IMG/VR virus record: IMGVR_UViG_3300042934_000724
Span: 1 to 56,737 of that record
Strand: one strand, 5' to 3'
DNA length: 56,737 bases
Origin: a virus
Position 1 is the first letter of the stretch; every line of letters starts with the position of its first letter. The position numbers were made by a program, and so were the translations under genes. The notes below the pieces were generated by a model. It did not search any database. It saw only the letters and a program-made list of their open reading frames with translations, and was not told where the DNA came from. Positions 24,709 to 32,660 of this stretch are shown one piece after another.

Positions 24709-24732
24709 AAAAAGCCCCGTCATTGACGAGGC
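24709..24732 (-). terminator. Intrinsic terminator upstream of scaffold
   Basis: An 8-bp stem (24714-24721 with 24725-24732, one G-T) with a 3-base loop, followed by five T on the minus strand. It is the second of two terminators after the accessory membrane gene. Confidence 0.75.
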
Positions 24733-24749
24733 CGGTGTAAATCGTGTGC

Positions 24750-24777
24750 AAAAAAAACCCTGACGGATGCCAGGGTT
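24750..24777 (-). terminator. Intrinsic terminator after the SLATT-like gene
   Basis: AACCCTG and CAGGGTT form a 7-bp stem with an 8-base loop, followed by about eight T on the minus strand. It lies 48 bp beyond the stop of the 24825-25289 gene. Confidence 0.85.
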
Positions 24778-24824
24778 GAGTTACTGCGAAAACTTTAAGT
24801 TAAAGGTGACTACGCTGCATTAGC

Positions 24825-25289
24825 TCAGGCTTCTCCCCCCTTGCTAGCTACAGCAATGCCTTTCCCTTTGGGAGCCTGTTGAGCAGATTTCAGTCTTAAC
24901 CCTTGATATTCATTGAAGGCATCTTTGAACTCTTGCTCGCTCGTAACCAGGTAACGGAGTCGGTCACGAAGCGCTTTTCCCTCTGCGTGTATTCCAGCAT
25001 AGAAATTCGCTTTTTCAGAAAAATTGAATGCGTCATTAAGGCCGATCAATACCGTCATGGCGATGCCCAGTACTCCAGCAACCTTCGAGTAATCAAAGAA
25101 CCCGGCAGCAGTCACCGCTGCCCCTAGCAAAACCCCAAGCACGGTAAATGCGATGGATAGATAAGCCGCGCTTTTGTGTTTTCGCCACTGGTTTACTTGA
25201 AAGCTATCAACCTGTTTCCGTAACTCCTCAGTGTTCGCACTAACCAGCTCTGTCATCGACTTTGGACCGCAATGATATGGGGTAGCCAT
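24825..25289 (-). CDS. Two-helix membrane protein, SLATT-like
   Basis: A 154-aa protein with a basic amphipathic N-terminus (QVNQWRKHKSAAYL), two membrane helices (about 43-66 and 72-90) and a charged helical tail (FYAGIHAEGKALRDRLRYLVTSEQEF). This layout resembles SLATT-domain 2-TM effectors, which are found with nucleotide-sensing defence systems and are predicted to form pores. The gene interrupts the head operon between scaffold and minor head genes, is AT-richer than both, and is followed by two terminators. Superinfection exclusion or abortive infection is inferred. No sensor gene is adjacent. The start is uncertain; MTELVSANTEE at the twelfth codon is an alternative. Confidence 0.6.
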   Translation of the reverse strand: MATPYHCGPKSMTELVSANTEELRKQVDSFQVNQWRKHKSAAYLSIAFTVLGVLLGAAVTAAGFFDYSKVAGVLGIAMTVLIGLNDAFNFSEKANFYAGIHAEGKALRDRLRYLVTSEQEFKDAFNEYQGLRLKSAQQAPKGKGIAVASKGGEA

Positions 25290-25309
25290 ACTGAATTAGT
25301 CGTGGCGAG

Positions 25310-26398
25310 TTAAGCAATACCCGCCCTTTCGAACGCCAGAGGCTCAAGAGCCTTCATCTGCACGAGGGTCAGAGGTGAAAAGTTACGATCAAGCTGCAGT
25401 TCTGCAAAGCGCTCGACACTCAACCCACCTTCGCGGAACAACTTCGCCCGCATCGGGCCGATGGCTTTGTCTTGGAACGCTGCTGGCTGCTGCCTGAGCC
25501 AGTCGTAGTAGCTGAGGCCTGCTCTTACCTGTTGGGCACCGCCGTCGCCGATGGATGCGCGAGTGGCATCCTTAGCGAACAGATCACTGAAGCGAGTCAC
25601 CGCCACCACCGTCGAGCGGCAGTTGATGTGAATCGGTGGCCTCGGCCCCTCGGTCAGCTTGAACCGACGCTTATCGAGCGTCCGGCACTGGCTGGTCGTC
25701 TTCGAATCCAGCGTGCTGACCCACTCCACCGACGGCACGACATCGGAGTTCGCTTTCAGCGTCTCCATACGCGCCTGGGTGGCGACGTGCTGCACCGCCG
25801 TCCGCACGATGGCGCCAGCGTTGCGATTGGTCGTGGCCAGGATGCCGTCGTTGTATTTGAGCGCCTTGGTACCGCGGATGTTCTTGATGATCTGGAAGTT
25901 GGTTTGGCCTTCGAAGAAGCCCTGCCGGATCGCGCCAGTGAGGCGTTGCCGCTCTGTACTGGTGAAGCCATCAATGAACGACTTGAGCAGTTTGCCGCCA
26001 TCCGCGCCGCGCACACTGAGCGGGTTGGCGAGGATTGCCGCACGAATCGCAGCGGCACCAGGCACCGCCGCGTCGAACGACACGCCTACCGGCGCCGCTC
26101 GGGTCAGGCTGGTCGCTTCAAACTCAGCCTCGTAGTTGGCGATATCCACCAGGTCGAGGTTCAGCTTCTCGCTGTACCGGTCGAAGATGCCCAGCAGCAG
26201 ACTATCGACTTCGCTGAGGAGTCGCTCCAAACGCACAACGGTGTAATCCGTCAGATCGGCCCGGGTCAGCCGCTCGCGGATCGAACGGTCGATCTCCTTC
26301 AGGAAGGGTGCGAACTTCGCCACCTCCCCCGACTTCAGCTGCTCAAGGAAGACGGCGTGCCGGATCGTGGCATCAAGGATTGCTTGGTTTGCCGCCAT
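25310..26398 (-). CDS. Minor head protein (phage Mu gpF / SPP1 gp7 family)
   Basis: A 362-aa head morphogenesis protein. The C-terminal half has the family motif VEWVSTLDSKTTSQCRTLDKRRFKL followed by PPIHINCRSTVV, with the paired cysteines and histidine. The first half is helical. It overlaps the portal gene by 26 bp, the standard portal-minor head order. It is thought to enter the head with the portal during assembly. Confidence 0.9.
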   Translation of the reverse strand: MAANQAILDATIRHAVFLEQLKSGEVAKFAPFLKEIDRSIRERLTRADLTDYTVVRLERLLSEVDSLLLGIFDRYSEKLNLDLVDIANYEAEFEATSLTRAAPVGVSFDAAVPGAAAIRAAILANPLSVRGADGGKLLKSFIDGFTSTERQRLTGAIRQGFFEGQTNFQIIKNIRGTKALKYNDGILATTNRNAGAIVRTAVQHVATQARMETLKANSDVVPSVEWVSTLDSKTTSQCRTLDKRRFKLTEGPRPPIHINCRSTVVAVTRFSDLFAKDATRASIGDGGAQQVRAGLSYYDWLRQQPAAFQDKAIGPMRAKLFREGGLSVERFAELQLDRNFSPLTLVQMKALEPLAFERAGIA

Positions 26399-27833
26399 TT
26401 ACGTTTGCCTCGTCGTCATCCAGGTCAGGGCCAGTGCTTTGCGCTTCCAGCTCTCCCCGGATTTCATCGTCCGTTTTCTCCGGGTTGATCACGCCTCGAT
26501 CGCGCAGGTACTGCCAGAAGTCGCCCTCCGGCAGCTTGCCGCCCTGCACTGCGTTGAACAATGCCGCCAGAATCGTCGCATCCAGGGTTATCTGGCTGAA
26601 GTCCTGATTGAGTTTGTAGATCGCTTCGCCCGGCGCGTTGACGAACTCGGCCATCCACGCCAGGCATTGGCTGTAGGCCTCGCTGACGTTGCTCACCACC
26701 AAGGAGAGAACGCTGTGCTCGGCGGCGCTGTCGTTGTCAGCCTGGGTGGCTGTCTTCACTGCACTGCCGCGCTCGATCAGTCGGGCGCCGAGCGACACCA
26801 TGTCTTGTTTCTTGGCATCCATCGCTTCCTTCACGAGGGTATTCGGCTCGGGCTGAGCGAATCCGCACGATCCATTGGCAGGAAGCGTCAGCGGTGCCCT
26901 GGAGCCGACGTAAATACCGTTGTCTTCCAGATGGTCGCGCCATGCTTCGTCCAGCCCAGAGATCCAGAACTGCGGCTGGCCAGAGAACCAGACAGAGTCC
27001 TCATAGTCCGCGCTGTTGCAGTAGTGACCGATGTTTAGCACCGCCATGTCGTACAGCGGCGCGTCGTCGATGCTGGTGTCGTTGTTTTCGCTGCCAAGGA
27101 AGTGGAACGGGATGATCCGCCAAGGTTGCCCTGCGCCATTCAGCGGCGTGAACGGCGGGATGATCATCGCCGTCTGGCTTGCCCCTTCTTCCCACACCTC
27201 CTGGGTGTACACGCCCGTGTCGTCCAAGCGCAGCACTCGGTATTGAGTAACCTTTTCGCTACCGAAGCCATCATCGGTGTCGACATCCACGGATTCCTGC
27301 AGCACGACCAAGCTCAGCAGGTGCTGCCCGCCAACTTTGCGGGTCTTCCAATTCCTGATCGACTCAGCGGGGTAGCTCGCAACACTCGCTCGAGCGCGTC
27401 CGGCCTGCTCGTCCGCTTTGCTCACCGTGCCCGCCTGCACCGCGGCGTAATCCACCAGCAATCCGTGTCGGCCAACTTCGAGCAGGTGCCCAATGACCGA
27501 TTGAGACTGCTGGTAAACGCTTACGCCCTGCCCGTCGATATCCGTAGACACGTAATCGAGTGCGCCAGGGACAGTGAGGGTTGGCCAAGTGCGGAACACC
27601 GCGCCGACCAAGCTGTGTTTCGTACGCCCCGTAGCGTTGTAAAACACTGCCCGCTGCTTGTAGGACTTGTACCGTTCGATGTTTTCCCGGCTGGTGTCGT
27701 GATGGTTGGGCTTCGGCAGATACACATCGCCGCGAGCCTTGACAGTCTCGGACCCCTTGCACACGTCGCGCACCAGCCGCCAACGGGACTGTGCCGCGTC
27801 GTATTCCGGGCGGGTATAGGTGACGTCTGCCAT
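26373..27833 (-). CDS. Portal protein (DUF4055 type)
   Basis: A 486-aa protein starting MADVTYTRPEYDAAQSRWRLVRDVCKGSETVKARGDVYLPKP, the opening of the DUF4055 portal family. It carries the family segments YNATGRTKHSLVGAVFRTWPTL, QSVIGHLLEVGRHGLLVDYA and PLYDMAVLNIGHYCNSADYEDSVWFSGQPQFWI. Twelve copies would form the DNA-entry vertex. Its ATG overlaps the terminase stop. Confidence 0.92.
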   Translation of the reverse strand: MADVTYTRPEYDAAQSRWRLVRDVCKGSETVKARGDVYLPKPNHHDTSRENIERYKSYKQRAVFYNATGRTKHSLVGAVFRTWPTLTVPGALDYVSTDIDGQGVSVYQQSQSVIGHLLEVGRHGLLVDYAAVQAGTVSKADEQAGRARASVASYPAESIRNWKTRKVGGQHLLSLVVLQESVDVDTDDGFGSEKVTQYRVLRLDDTGVYTQEVWEEGASQTAMIIPPFTPLNGAGQPWRIIPFHFLGSENNDTSIDDAPLYDMAVLNIGHYCNSADYEDSVWFSGQPQFWISGLDEAWRDHLEDNGIYVGSRAPLTLPANGSCGFAQPEPNTLVKEAMDAKKQDMVSLGARLIERGSAVKTATQADNDSAAEHSVLSLVVSNVSEAYSQCLAWMAEFVNAPGEAIYKLNQDFSQITLDATILAALFNAVQGGKLPEGDFWQYLRDRGVINPEKTDDEIRGELEAQSTGPDLDDDEANVNGGKPSNP

Positions 27834-29320
27834 TAGCGTGCGAATCCCATTTTGATTGATTTGACCGGCTTCCTTGCGCTCTTGGCGACAGCGAAGTACC
27901 GGAATGCATCGGACGGGTGAGACGCCCAGTCATGAAGAGGCTTGTCTTTCCAGCAGCCCTTCTTGTCGTCCCACTCTTTGCGGTAGTTCTCCAGCGCGGT
28001 GATGCCCTCTTCGCACTTCGCCTCGTCAAAGGCACAGTGAGCGAGAATCTCGCGCGCCTGATCGATACCGTCGTCTACGCCGATTTTCGGCACGACCTGG
28101 AACGTCATGCGGTAGTGCTGGCCGTCGATCTCGTAGCCTTCGCGCGCCATTTCCCGGCGTGTCTTGGCATCGCTGCCGAACTCGCGGTTGTCGATGTCGT
28201 GCGGCCCCCAGTGCTCGGAGTAGGTGTAGCCCTTGTCCTTGAGCACCTTCATGTAGTGCCGCAGGCCTTCCCCGCTGTTCTGGTAGAAGTTGATGACGTG
28301 GTACTCGTTGCCGACCTGACGCACGAACCAGATGGCCGTGGAGTCGCCGACGCCGATGTCCCAGAAGGTCATCACCGGCAAGTGGCTGTTGTCTGGCAGC
28401 GTGCCGATGCGCTGAGCGGCGTAAAGCTTGGTGAATTGCTGGGCGTAGTAGGCGCCCTCGATCGACTGCTGGAAGGCTTCAGCCGGGATCGACGGGTATT
28501 CCCGCTTCATGTCGTCGCCGAGGGTCTTCTCCTTGGCGGCGTACCAGGCGCGCTGACCGGGGTTGGTGTCGATACCATGCTTGGCGAACAGTTCGTTGAA
28601 GTAGTCGGTCAGGCGCTGCGGAATGATCGCTTCGGACGGATCGAGCCAATAGGCCTTGTTCTTCCACCAGCTGAAGAAGAAGAACTTCCAGTCCAGCTTG
28701 CCGAGCGGCGTGCCGGATAGGAGTTGCTTCTCTGCGCTCTGCGAGTAGTCGAAGAAGTAGCCCGCCCGCCCTTCCGCCGTCGATTCAATCGTGACGAAGC
28801 AATCGGTGGCGACAGCCTCGAAGGCGCCGGTGACGATCTCTCTGGCCTTGTGGGGAAACTTGGCGCAGATCTTCCCGAACTCGGATACGTGCAGGTAACG
28901 CAGCGTGCCGCCCCGGAACGAGGTGCTGACGTAGAGCGAGCCGCCCTTGCTGAACACCAGTTCGCCGGCGGCATCGTTGCTCGCCGGGTTGGCGGCGCGG
29001 ATCTCTTTCGGCAGGTTGTCGTAGGCGTACTTCACCTTCTCCCGGAACAGGCGCTTGGCGTCGTTCAGGGTGTGGGCGATCAGCGCGCACTTCGCCGACT
29101 CGAATAGAGCCGCGTCCAGCTGGATGATGCAGCACTCGGTTGTGAAGCCGAGCTGCCGAGCCTTCAGGATGATGTTGCGGGTATGCATCCCGTCGAAGTA
29201 TTCAATCTGCTCGTCGGTCATCCTGAAGCGGGTTTTCTTCCCCTGCTTGTCAGTGATGAAGTAGAGATTGTTCAACCGCCAACGCTTATCCCGGAGCAGC
29301 TTCATGTGCTCGGGCTTCAT
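27833..29320 (-). CDS. Terminase large subunit
   Basis: A 495-aa DNA-packaging motor. The ATPase domain has the deviant Walker A ILKARQLGFTT (about residues 52-62), a Walker B-type LHVSEFGKI, and the coupling motif FVTIESTAEG. The nuclease domain begins at VMTFWDIGVGDSTAIWFV, where the first catalytic aspartate lies, and ends with DWASHPSDAFRYFAVA, which carries late acidic residues. It begins 1 bp after the small subunit stop. Confidence 0.95.
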   Translation of the reverse strand: MKPEHMKLLRDKRWRLNNLYFITDKQGKKTRFRMTDEQIEYFDGMHTRNIILKARQLGFTTECCIIQLDAALFESAKCALIAHTLNDAKRLFREKVKYAYDNLPKEIRAANPASNDAAGELVFSKGGSLYVSTSFRGGTLRYLHVSEFGKICAKFPHKAREIVTGAFEAVATDCFVTIESTAEGRAGYFFDYSQSAEKQLLSGTPLGKLDWKFFFFSWWKNKAYWLDPSEAIIPQRLTDYFNELFAKHGIDTNPGQRAWYAAKEKTLGDDMKREYPSIPAEAFQQSIEGAYYAQQFTKLYAAQRIGTLPDNSHLPVMTFWDIGVGDSTAIWFVRQVGNEYHVINFYQNSGEGLRHYMKVLKDKGYTYSEHWGPHDIDNREFGSDAKTRREMAREGYEIDGQHYRMTFQVVPKIGVDDGIDQAREILAHCAFDEAKCEEGITALENYRKEWDDKKGCWKDKPLHDWASHPSDAFRYFAVAKSARKPVKSIKMGFAR

Positions 29321-29321
29321 G

Positions 29322-29843
29322 TCAGGCGTCCTTCGATAGTTCGTCCATCATCGCGGCCAGGGTATCGACTGTCTTGTCACCCTCTTCCGTGTCGAGATTG
29401 TAGGCCTGGCGCTCGCCCTTGATGACCTTGAGCTGGGCATCGACGCCTGCGTTGAGCGATCGGGAGAAGTCGCCGATGTTGTCTTCGTTGACCGTCATGG
29501 CCTGAAGCGCGGCGCTGAGCTTGTTCGCAATGCCTCGCCACTGAGCCAGATCAACCCGATGCGCGAGAACTACAGAGGCAACCTTGTCGGAAGCCTCCTC
29601 AATGATCTGTTCTTCGGTTACCAGTGGGTCTTGGTAACTTTCAGTGGTAACCGCGTTGGTAACCTTTCGTTTGGCTGCGGCTCTGACCTTATCCGTCAGG
29701 TCGCGCACCCAACCTTCCTTCTTCGCTCGCTTGGCAATCGCTACGTGAGAGATGTTGCTCTCTTCGGCGATTGCTCGAACTGAAAGCGACCCAGCCCGGT
29801 AGGCTCGCTCGATCGCCTCCCAGTCGGGTTGCATGGTTGTCAT
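29322..29843 (-). CDS. Terminase small subunit
   Basis: A 173-aa protein with an N-terminal helix-turn-helix (WEAIERAYRAGSLSVRAIAEESNISHVAIAKRAKKEGWVRDL, about 7-48), then a helical oligomerisation region. This HTH pattern with KxGWVRDL is common in small terminases of pseudomonad and enteric phages. It should bind the packaging site, probably near its own gene. It is followed at once by the large subunit. Confidence 0.88.
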   Translation of the reverse strand: MTTMQPDWEAIERAYRAGSLSVRAIAEESNISHVAIAKRAKKEGWVRDLTDKVRAAAKRKVTNAVTTESYQDPLVTEEQIIEEASDKVASVVLAHRVDLAQWRGIANKLSAALQAMTVNEDNIGDFSRSLNAGVDAQLKVIKGERQAYNLDTEEGDKTVDTLAAMMDELSKDA

Positions 29844-29917
29844 AAATTTACTCTGGCACTTGAAATGATGGCCTGATGCCGGTATTGGTTAAGTTCACTC
29901 AATGCAAGGAAGTAGAT

Positions 29918-30109
29918 ATGTCTGAAACATTTAAGTTAATCGCAAACACGAACGTCTCGGGCACAGATCGCGAATCTATTCGTCGTGCAGCGGCGGTGGC
30001 CAGCGCGCTGGAGTTGATACTTGCTAGCGTGGCGAAAAGCGGCGGCTTAGAGGGCGAACTGGAAAACCTCAGCGCCTATGCGGACAAGATCGAAGCGGCA
30101 CTCAAATAG
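29918..30109 (+). CDS. Hypothetical small plus-strand protein
   Basis: A 63-aa helical protein starting MSETFKLIANTNVSGTDRESIRRAAAVASALELIL, with AAGGA 8 bp before the ATG. It runs against the surrounding late genes, from a short divergent gap at 29844-29917. It could be a moron or lysogen-expressed regulator. A GTGCCGC/GCGGCAC hairpin follows its stop. Confidence 0.6.
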   Translation: MSETFKLIANTNVSGTDRESIRRAAAVASALELILASVAKSGGLEGELENLSAYADKIEAALK

Positions 30110-30119
30110 TAAGCCTTAG

Positions 30120-30141
30120 TGCCGCACTCACCTGCGGCACA
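30120..30141. other. Hairpin between convergent genes
   Basis: GTGCCGC pairs with GCGGCAC over an 8-base loop, lying exactly between the ends of two convergent genes. No T-run is present, so this may be a weak bidirectional terminator. Confidence 0.4.
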
Positions 30142-30142
30142 C

Positions 30143-30397
30143 TTACCCTTCCCCGCCGTCCAGCAGCACATCAATCAGCTTCTGCTCACCCAGGCGCACC
30201 GCACCCAAGCATTGGAGGTCGTCGCACTTGGGGCCAAGCCCGAACACAGTCACCTGCCCTTTCGGGCCAATCAGGGTCAAGGCGCCTACGGTGCATTCAG
30301 GATGAACACCGCCATCAAGGTCATCGGCGATCTTGCGCAGTGTCTTCGCAGCGTCTCGCCATCCCTCTCGCTTGAAGTCAATCAGCTTGGCGGTCAT
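30143..30397 (-). CDS. Hypothetical phage protein
   Basis: An 84-aa protein starting MTAKLIDFKREGWRDAAKTLRKIADDLDGG, with a C-terminal half that looks beta-rich and has two cysteines. Its ATG overlaps the stop of the upstream gene (ATGA). It is the last gene before terminase in the minus-strand block that starts at the holin. Function unknown. Confidence 0.65.
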   Translation of the reverse strand: MTAKLIDFKREGWRDAAKTLRKIADDLDGGVHPECTVGALTLIGPKGQVTVFGLGPKCDDLQCLGAVRLGEQKLIDVLLDGGEG

Positions 30398-30585
30398 GCC
30401 TTCACCATGTTGTGAGTCTGTGCGTGGGCGTGTCCGTGCAGCTCGGCGACGATCAGACCCTGTGGAAGTCCGGCAGCCTTGGCCGCGTCGATGGCCTTGG
30501 CGATCGCGCTATCCAGCTCGGTCAGCGCCTTGTTGATGTCGGCGCTCAATGGAAGCGCATGACGCAGTCGCGTAACGTTGCTCAT
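30394..30585 (-). CDS. Hypothetical phage protein
   Basis: A 63-aa helical protein starting MSNVTRLRHALPLSADINKALTELDSAI, with a histidine-rich end (ELHGHAHAQTHN). It touches the Acb2-like gene at base 30585 and overlaps the next gene by 4 bp, so the three genes are likely translated together. No family is recognised. Confidence 0.6.
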   Translation of the reverse strand: MSNVTRLRHALPLSADINKALTELDSAIAKAIDAAKAAGLPQGLIVAELHGHAHAQTHNMVKA

Positions 30586-30815
30586 CAGCTAAATGGATCA
30601 GCAGGCTTGGCGATCGAGCGAACGAACCACATGAAGCCCTGCTGGAGATTGGTCTTTGCCAACGCCAGCAGTCGTGGGTCAACGCCTTCAATCTGGCCGA
30701 TCTGCTTGAACAGCTCACCGGCGTCAGCCTCAAGCGACTTGATGGAGTTCATGCCGTCGATTTCAGACTGGGTCAGGTCTCTGTAGCCGGTGATCTTCTT
30801 GTGCTGGTTATCCAT
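30585..30815 (-). CDS. acb2: Anti-CBASS protein Acb2-like (cyclic oligonucleotide sponge)
   Basis: A 76-aa protein starting MDNQHKKITGYRDLTQSEIDGMNSIKSLEAD, with GAGGAG upstream. The order GYRDL.q.EId.MN.IK, then VDPRLLALAKTNLQQGFMWFVRSIAKP, matches my recollection of the Acb2/Tad1-type helical hairpin family of pseudomonad phages. Family members bind cyclic di- and trinucleotide signals made by CBASS and so block the defence effector. Its place in the late cluster next to holin and terminase is the usual one. The call is from motif memory, not a search; binding residues are not individually assigned. Confidence 0.78.
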   Translation of the reverse strand: MDNQHKKITGYRDLTQSEIDGMNSIKSLEADAGELFKQIGQIEGVDPRLLALAKTNLQQGFMWFVRSIAKPADPFS

Positions 30816-30874
30816 TCTGCTCTCCTCGTCGCGTGTCGCGACACAATTTGCACTCTCGCGAAACGTGTCGCGAC

Positions 30875-31141
30875 CTACTTGCTCTGACTGCGCTTGATCT
30901 GCGCGTCCACCTGGTCTGCACAGGTGTCGAGCAGGTTGATGGCTTGGTTCTTCAGTTCCCACAACTGGCCGTTGTCGGCAAGGTCTTCATCAGCCACCCG
31001 CTCACACGGCACCAGCTCAGGGGGCTCGACTCTTACCGCCGCTGTCTTTGTTACCACCGCCGGCTTTCCCGCGCAGGCCGTCAGGCAGAGGCTGAGCAGC
31101 CCAATCACGAACAGGCTTGCTGTTGCGTTTGAGTTCTTCAA
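30875..31141 (-). CDS. Rz1-like lipoprotein spanin (second pair)
   Basis: An 88-aa outer-membrane lipoprotein starting MKNSNATASLFVIGLLSLCLTAC; lipobox LTAC puts the lipidated cysteine at 23. The short mature domain is soluble with two further cysteines. It starts inside the second Rz-like gene and extends past its end, an overlapping rather than nested architecture, in contrast to the 3465-3677 copy. Confidence 0.72.
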   Translation of the reverse strand: MKNSNATASLFVIGLLSLCLTACAGKPAVVTKTAAVRVEPPELVPCERVADEDLADNGQLWELKNQAINLLDTCADQVDAQIKRSQSK

Positions 31142-31403
31142 AGTTCTTCTCCGCCTTTCTGGCTTTGGCCTGGCTGACCTGTAATCGCTTGTTCAGGTCT
31201 TTCTGGTAATCGGCGTTGCGCTGGGCTTCGGCGCGCAGAGTGGTGATTGTGGCCTGGCTTTCGAGGTTGGCGTCGACCGCCTTCTTCTTCTCGCTGGCTT
31301 CGAATGCCACCTCCCCGCGAAGAGCGACGACGCGCGACTGCTGGATCCCTATGAGGAGCAGACCGACCAGGGCGATTATGATTGCAGCAGCGAAGGCCTT
31401 CAT
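31017..31403 (-). CDS. Rz-like inner-membrane spanin (second pair)
   Basis: A 128-aa protein starting MKAFAAAIIIALVGLLLIGIQQSRV, with an N-terminal anchor helix (about 3-20) and then a coiled coil (about 25-100) rich in Ala, Glu, Lys and Arg. This matches i-spanin layout. It overlaps the holin stop by 4 bp (ATGA) and an Rz1-like gene overlaps its end in another frame. The prophage thus has two spanin pairs 27 kb apart. Confidence 0.75.
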   Translation of the reverse strand: MKAFAAAIIIALVGLLLIGIQQSRVVALRGEVAFEASEKKKAVDANLESQATITTLRAEAQRNADYQKDLNKRLQVSQAKARKAEKNFEELKRNSKPVRDWAAQPLPDGLRGKAGGGNKDSGGKSRAP

Positions 31404-31723
31404 GGGGCATCCGCCTTGCGACCGAGGAAGCGGGTCACCAGCTCGCGAATGGCTGTCACGCCAAGGAACCCAATAGTCCCTCCCGCAGCAACCGACAGAC
31501 TGGAAGGCCAGGCCATCCACTCGATAATGCTGGACGCGACCAAGCTCAGCGATCCGCAGATCAGCGCCTCGAATACGATACGGCGCTTACTGGTTTCCTT
31601 CGCGTCGTACATGACTCGAAGCAACGATACGGTGATGGACATGATCACGCCCTGCCAGAGCGGATTGCTCAACGCCAGCCAGATCTTGGCCCATGTGTCT
31701 GGCTTGTCGGGCATGTTTGGCAT
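31400..31723 (-). CDS. Holin
   Basis: A 107-aa membrane protein starting MPNMPDKPDTWAKIWLALSNPLWQGVIMSITVSLLRVMYD, with GGAGG upstream. It has about three hydrophobic segments (20-36, 50-66, 74-92) and a short charged C-terminus (FLGRKADAP), the layout of lambda-type or phage 21-type holins. It opens the second lysis block and is the first gene after the two late-region terminators, as S is in lambda. The second Met (MPDKPD) may give an antiholin-like short form. Confidence 0.75.
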   Translation of the reverse strand: MPNMPDKPDTWAKIWLALSNPLWQGVIMSITVSLLRVMYDAKETSKRRIVFEALICGSLSLVASSIIEWMAWPSSLSVAAGGTIGFLGVTAIRELVTRFLGRKADAP

Positions 31724-31810
31724 CCGGGTTGCCTCCCCCTTGGGGAGATTGATAAATCCGGCGTCCGCTGCACTCCCAGCTCGGGGCAATGGGTGTGGGG
31801 AGCCGAAAAC

Positions 31811-31838
31811 GAAAAAGACCCCTGCGAATGCAGAGGCC
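31811..31838 (-). terminator. Late-region terminator (second of two)
   Basis: A 9-bp stem (two wobbles) with a GAAT/ATTC loop, followed by five T on the minus strand. It is the nearer of two terminators ahead of the holin, in the place of lambda tR'. Confidence 0.8.
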
Positions 31839-31880
31839 CTGAATAGGTACGCGGCGACCGAAACCCGGCAGCGCATAAAC

Positions 31881-31905
31881 AAAAAGCCCCGCACGTTGGC
31901 GAGGC
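31881..31905 (-). terminator. Late-region terminator (first of two)
   Basis: GCCTCGC, six-base loop, GCGGGGC, then TTTTTG on the minus strand. It lies 78 bp after the Q-position gene. Confidence 0.8.
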
Positions 31906-31982
31906 TCTGAAGTGGTCGTGCGCTGGAGGTAAGTTGCGCAGTGTGGGAAAAGTACATCAAATCCCCCACCATGACAACACTT
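31906..31982 (-). promoter_or_regulatory. Candidate late promoter region (pR' position)
   Basis: Between the Q-position gene and the first terminator. On the minus strand TTGTCA is followed, 17 bp on, by TACTTT, a fair -35 and a poor -10. By analogy with lambda a late promoter whose transcripts are antiterminated is expected here. Position is the main support. Confidence 0.35.
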
Positions 31983-32660
31983 TTATGCCGCATCCTCTGA
32001 ATTTTCTGCGTGAATAACCTGCCACACCGGTTGCTGAGCCTGAATATCCACTTCCTCAATAGCATTTCGCAGGAAATTCCAGATGTCGAGCCAATCGCGA
32101 TCCCAGTGCTTGGGCTGGATAGCGATCCCGTACAGCTTCATCATGGCGTCAGACACTCGTGCAGGGCCCCACGCGTCACCGCCGTTCGCCTCGGCCTTGT
32201 AGGACTGCAGGGCGCAGGTAATCAGGCAATGCACCTTCGCCGCCTTGGCATCCGTCAGCGCACTAAAGTCGGTATCCGACCAGATCAGCTTCTCGGCGTT
32301 GAGCATGTGAACGACCGTCATGCACGGGTGGTAGAGATAGTGCCCCAGCTGCTGCACCTGGAACGGCAACGACTCGATCGCCTTCTGGACCTTCCCCATG
32401 GTCACCAGGTGGGCAGCTCGATGTGTCGACCGACCAATCGGCGTGCGGCGCGTCTCGGCGATGTGGATCTTCTGTCGCACGGCCTTGATGCGCTCTTCTT
32501 TGTCGTCGCCCTGGGCGGCGAAGATGATCTCTCGAAGCGCGGCCTTTTCCTTCCGGACGACAGTTGCGGATTTTGCCCGGTCAGCCGCTGCCGCACTGAT
32601 TGAGGCGTTCGACTCATGCTGTGCGTCTGTCCACGCTTGACGTGCGTTGATCAATTTCAT
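31983..32660 (-). CDS. Q-position late regulator candidate
   Basis: A 225-aa protein starting MKLINARQAWTDAQHESNASISAAAADRAKSATVVRKEK. The first part is a charged helix; the second half has a GRSTHRAAHLVTMGKVQKAIE helix and a compact C-terminal domain with three scattered cysteines. It is located exactly where lambda has Q: after NinG, before the late terminators and holin. I do not recognise the family, so antitermination is an inference from position. It overlaps NinG by 4 bp. Confidence 0.5.
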   Translation of the reverse strand: MKLINARQAWTDAQHESNASISAAAADRAKSATVVRKEKAALREIIFAAQGDDKEERIKAVRQKIHIAETRRTPIGRSTHRAAHLVTMGKVQKAIESLPFQVQQLGHYLYHPCMTVVHMLNAEKLIWSDTDFSALTDAKAAKVHCLITCALQSYKAEANGGDAWGPARVSDAMMKLYGIAIQPKHWDRDWLDIWNFLRNAIEEVDIQAQQPVWQVIHAENSEDAA

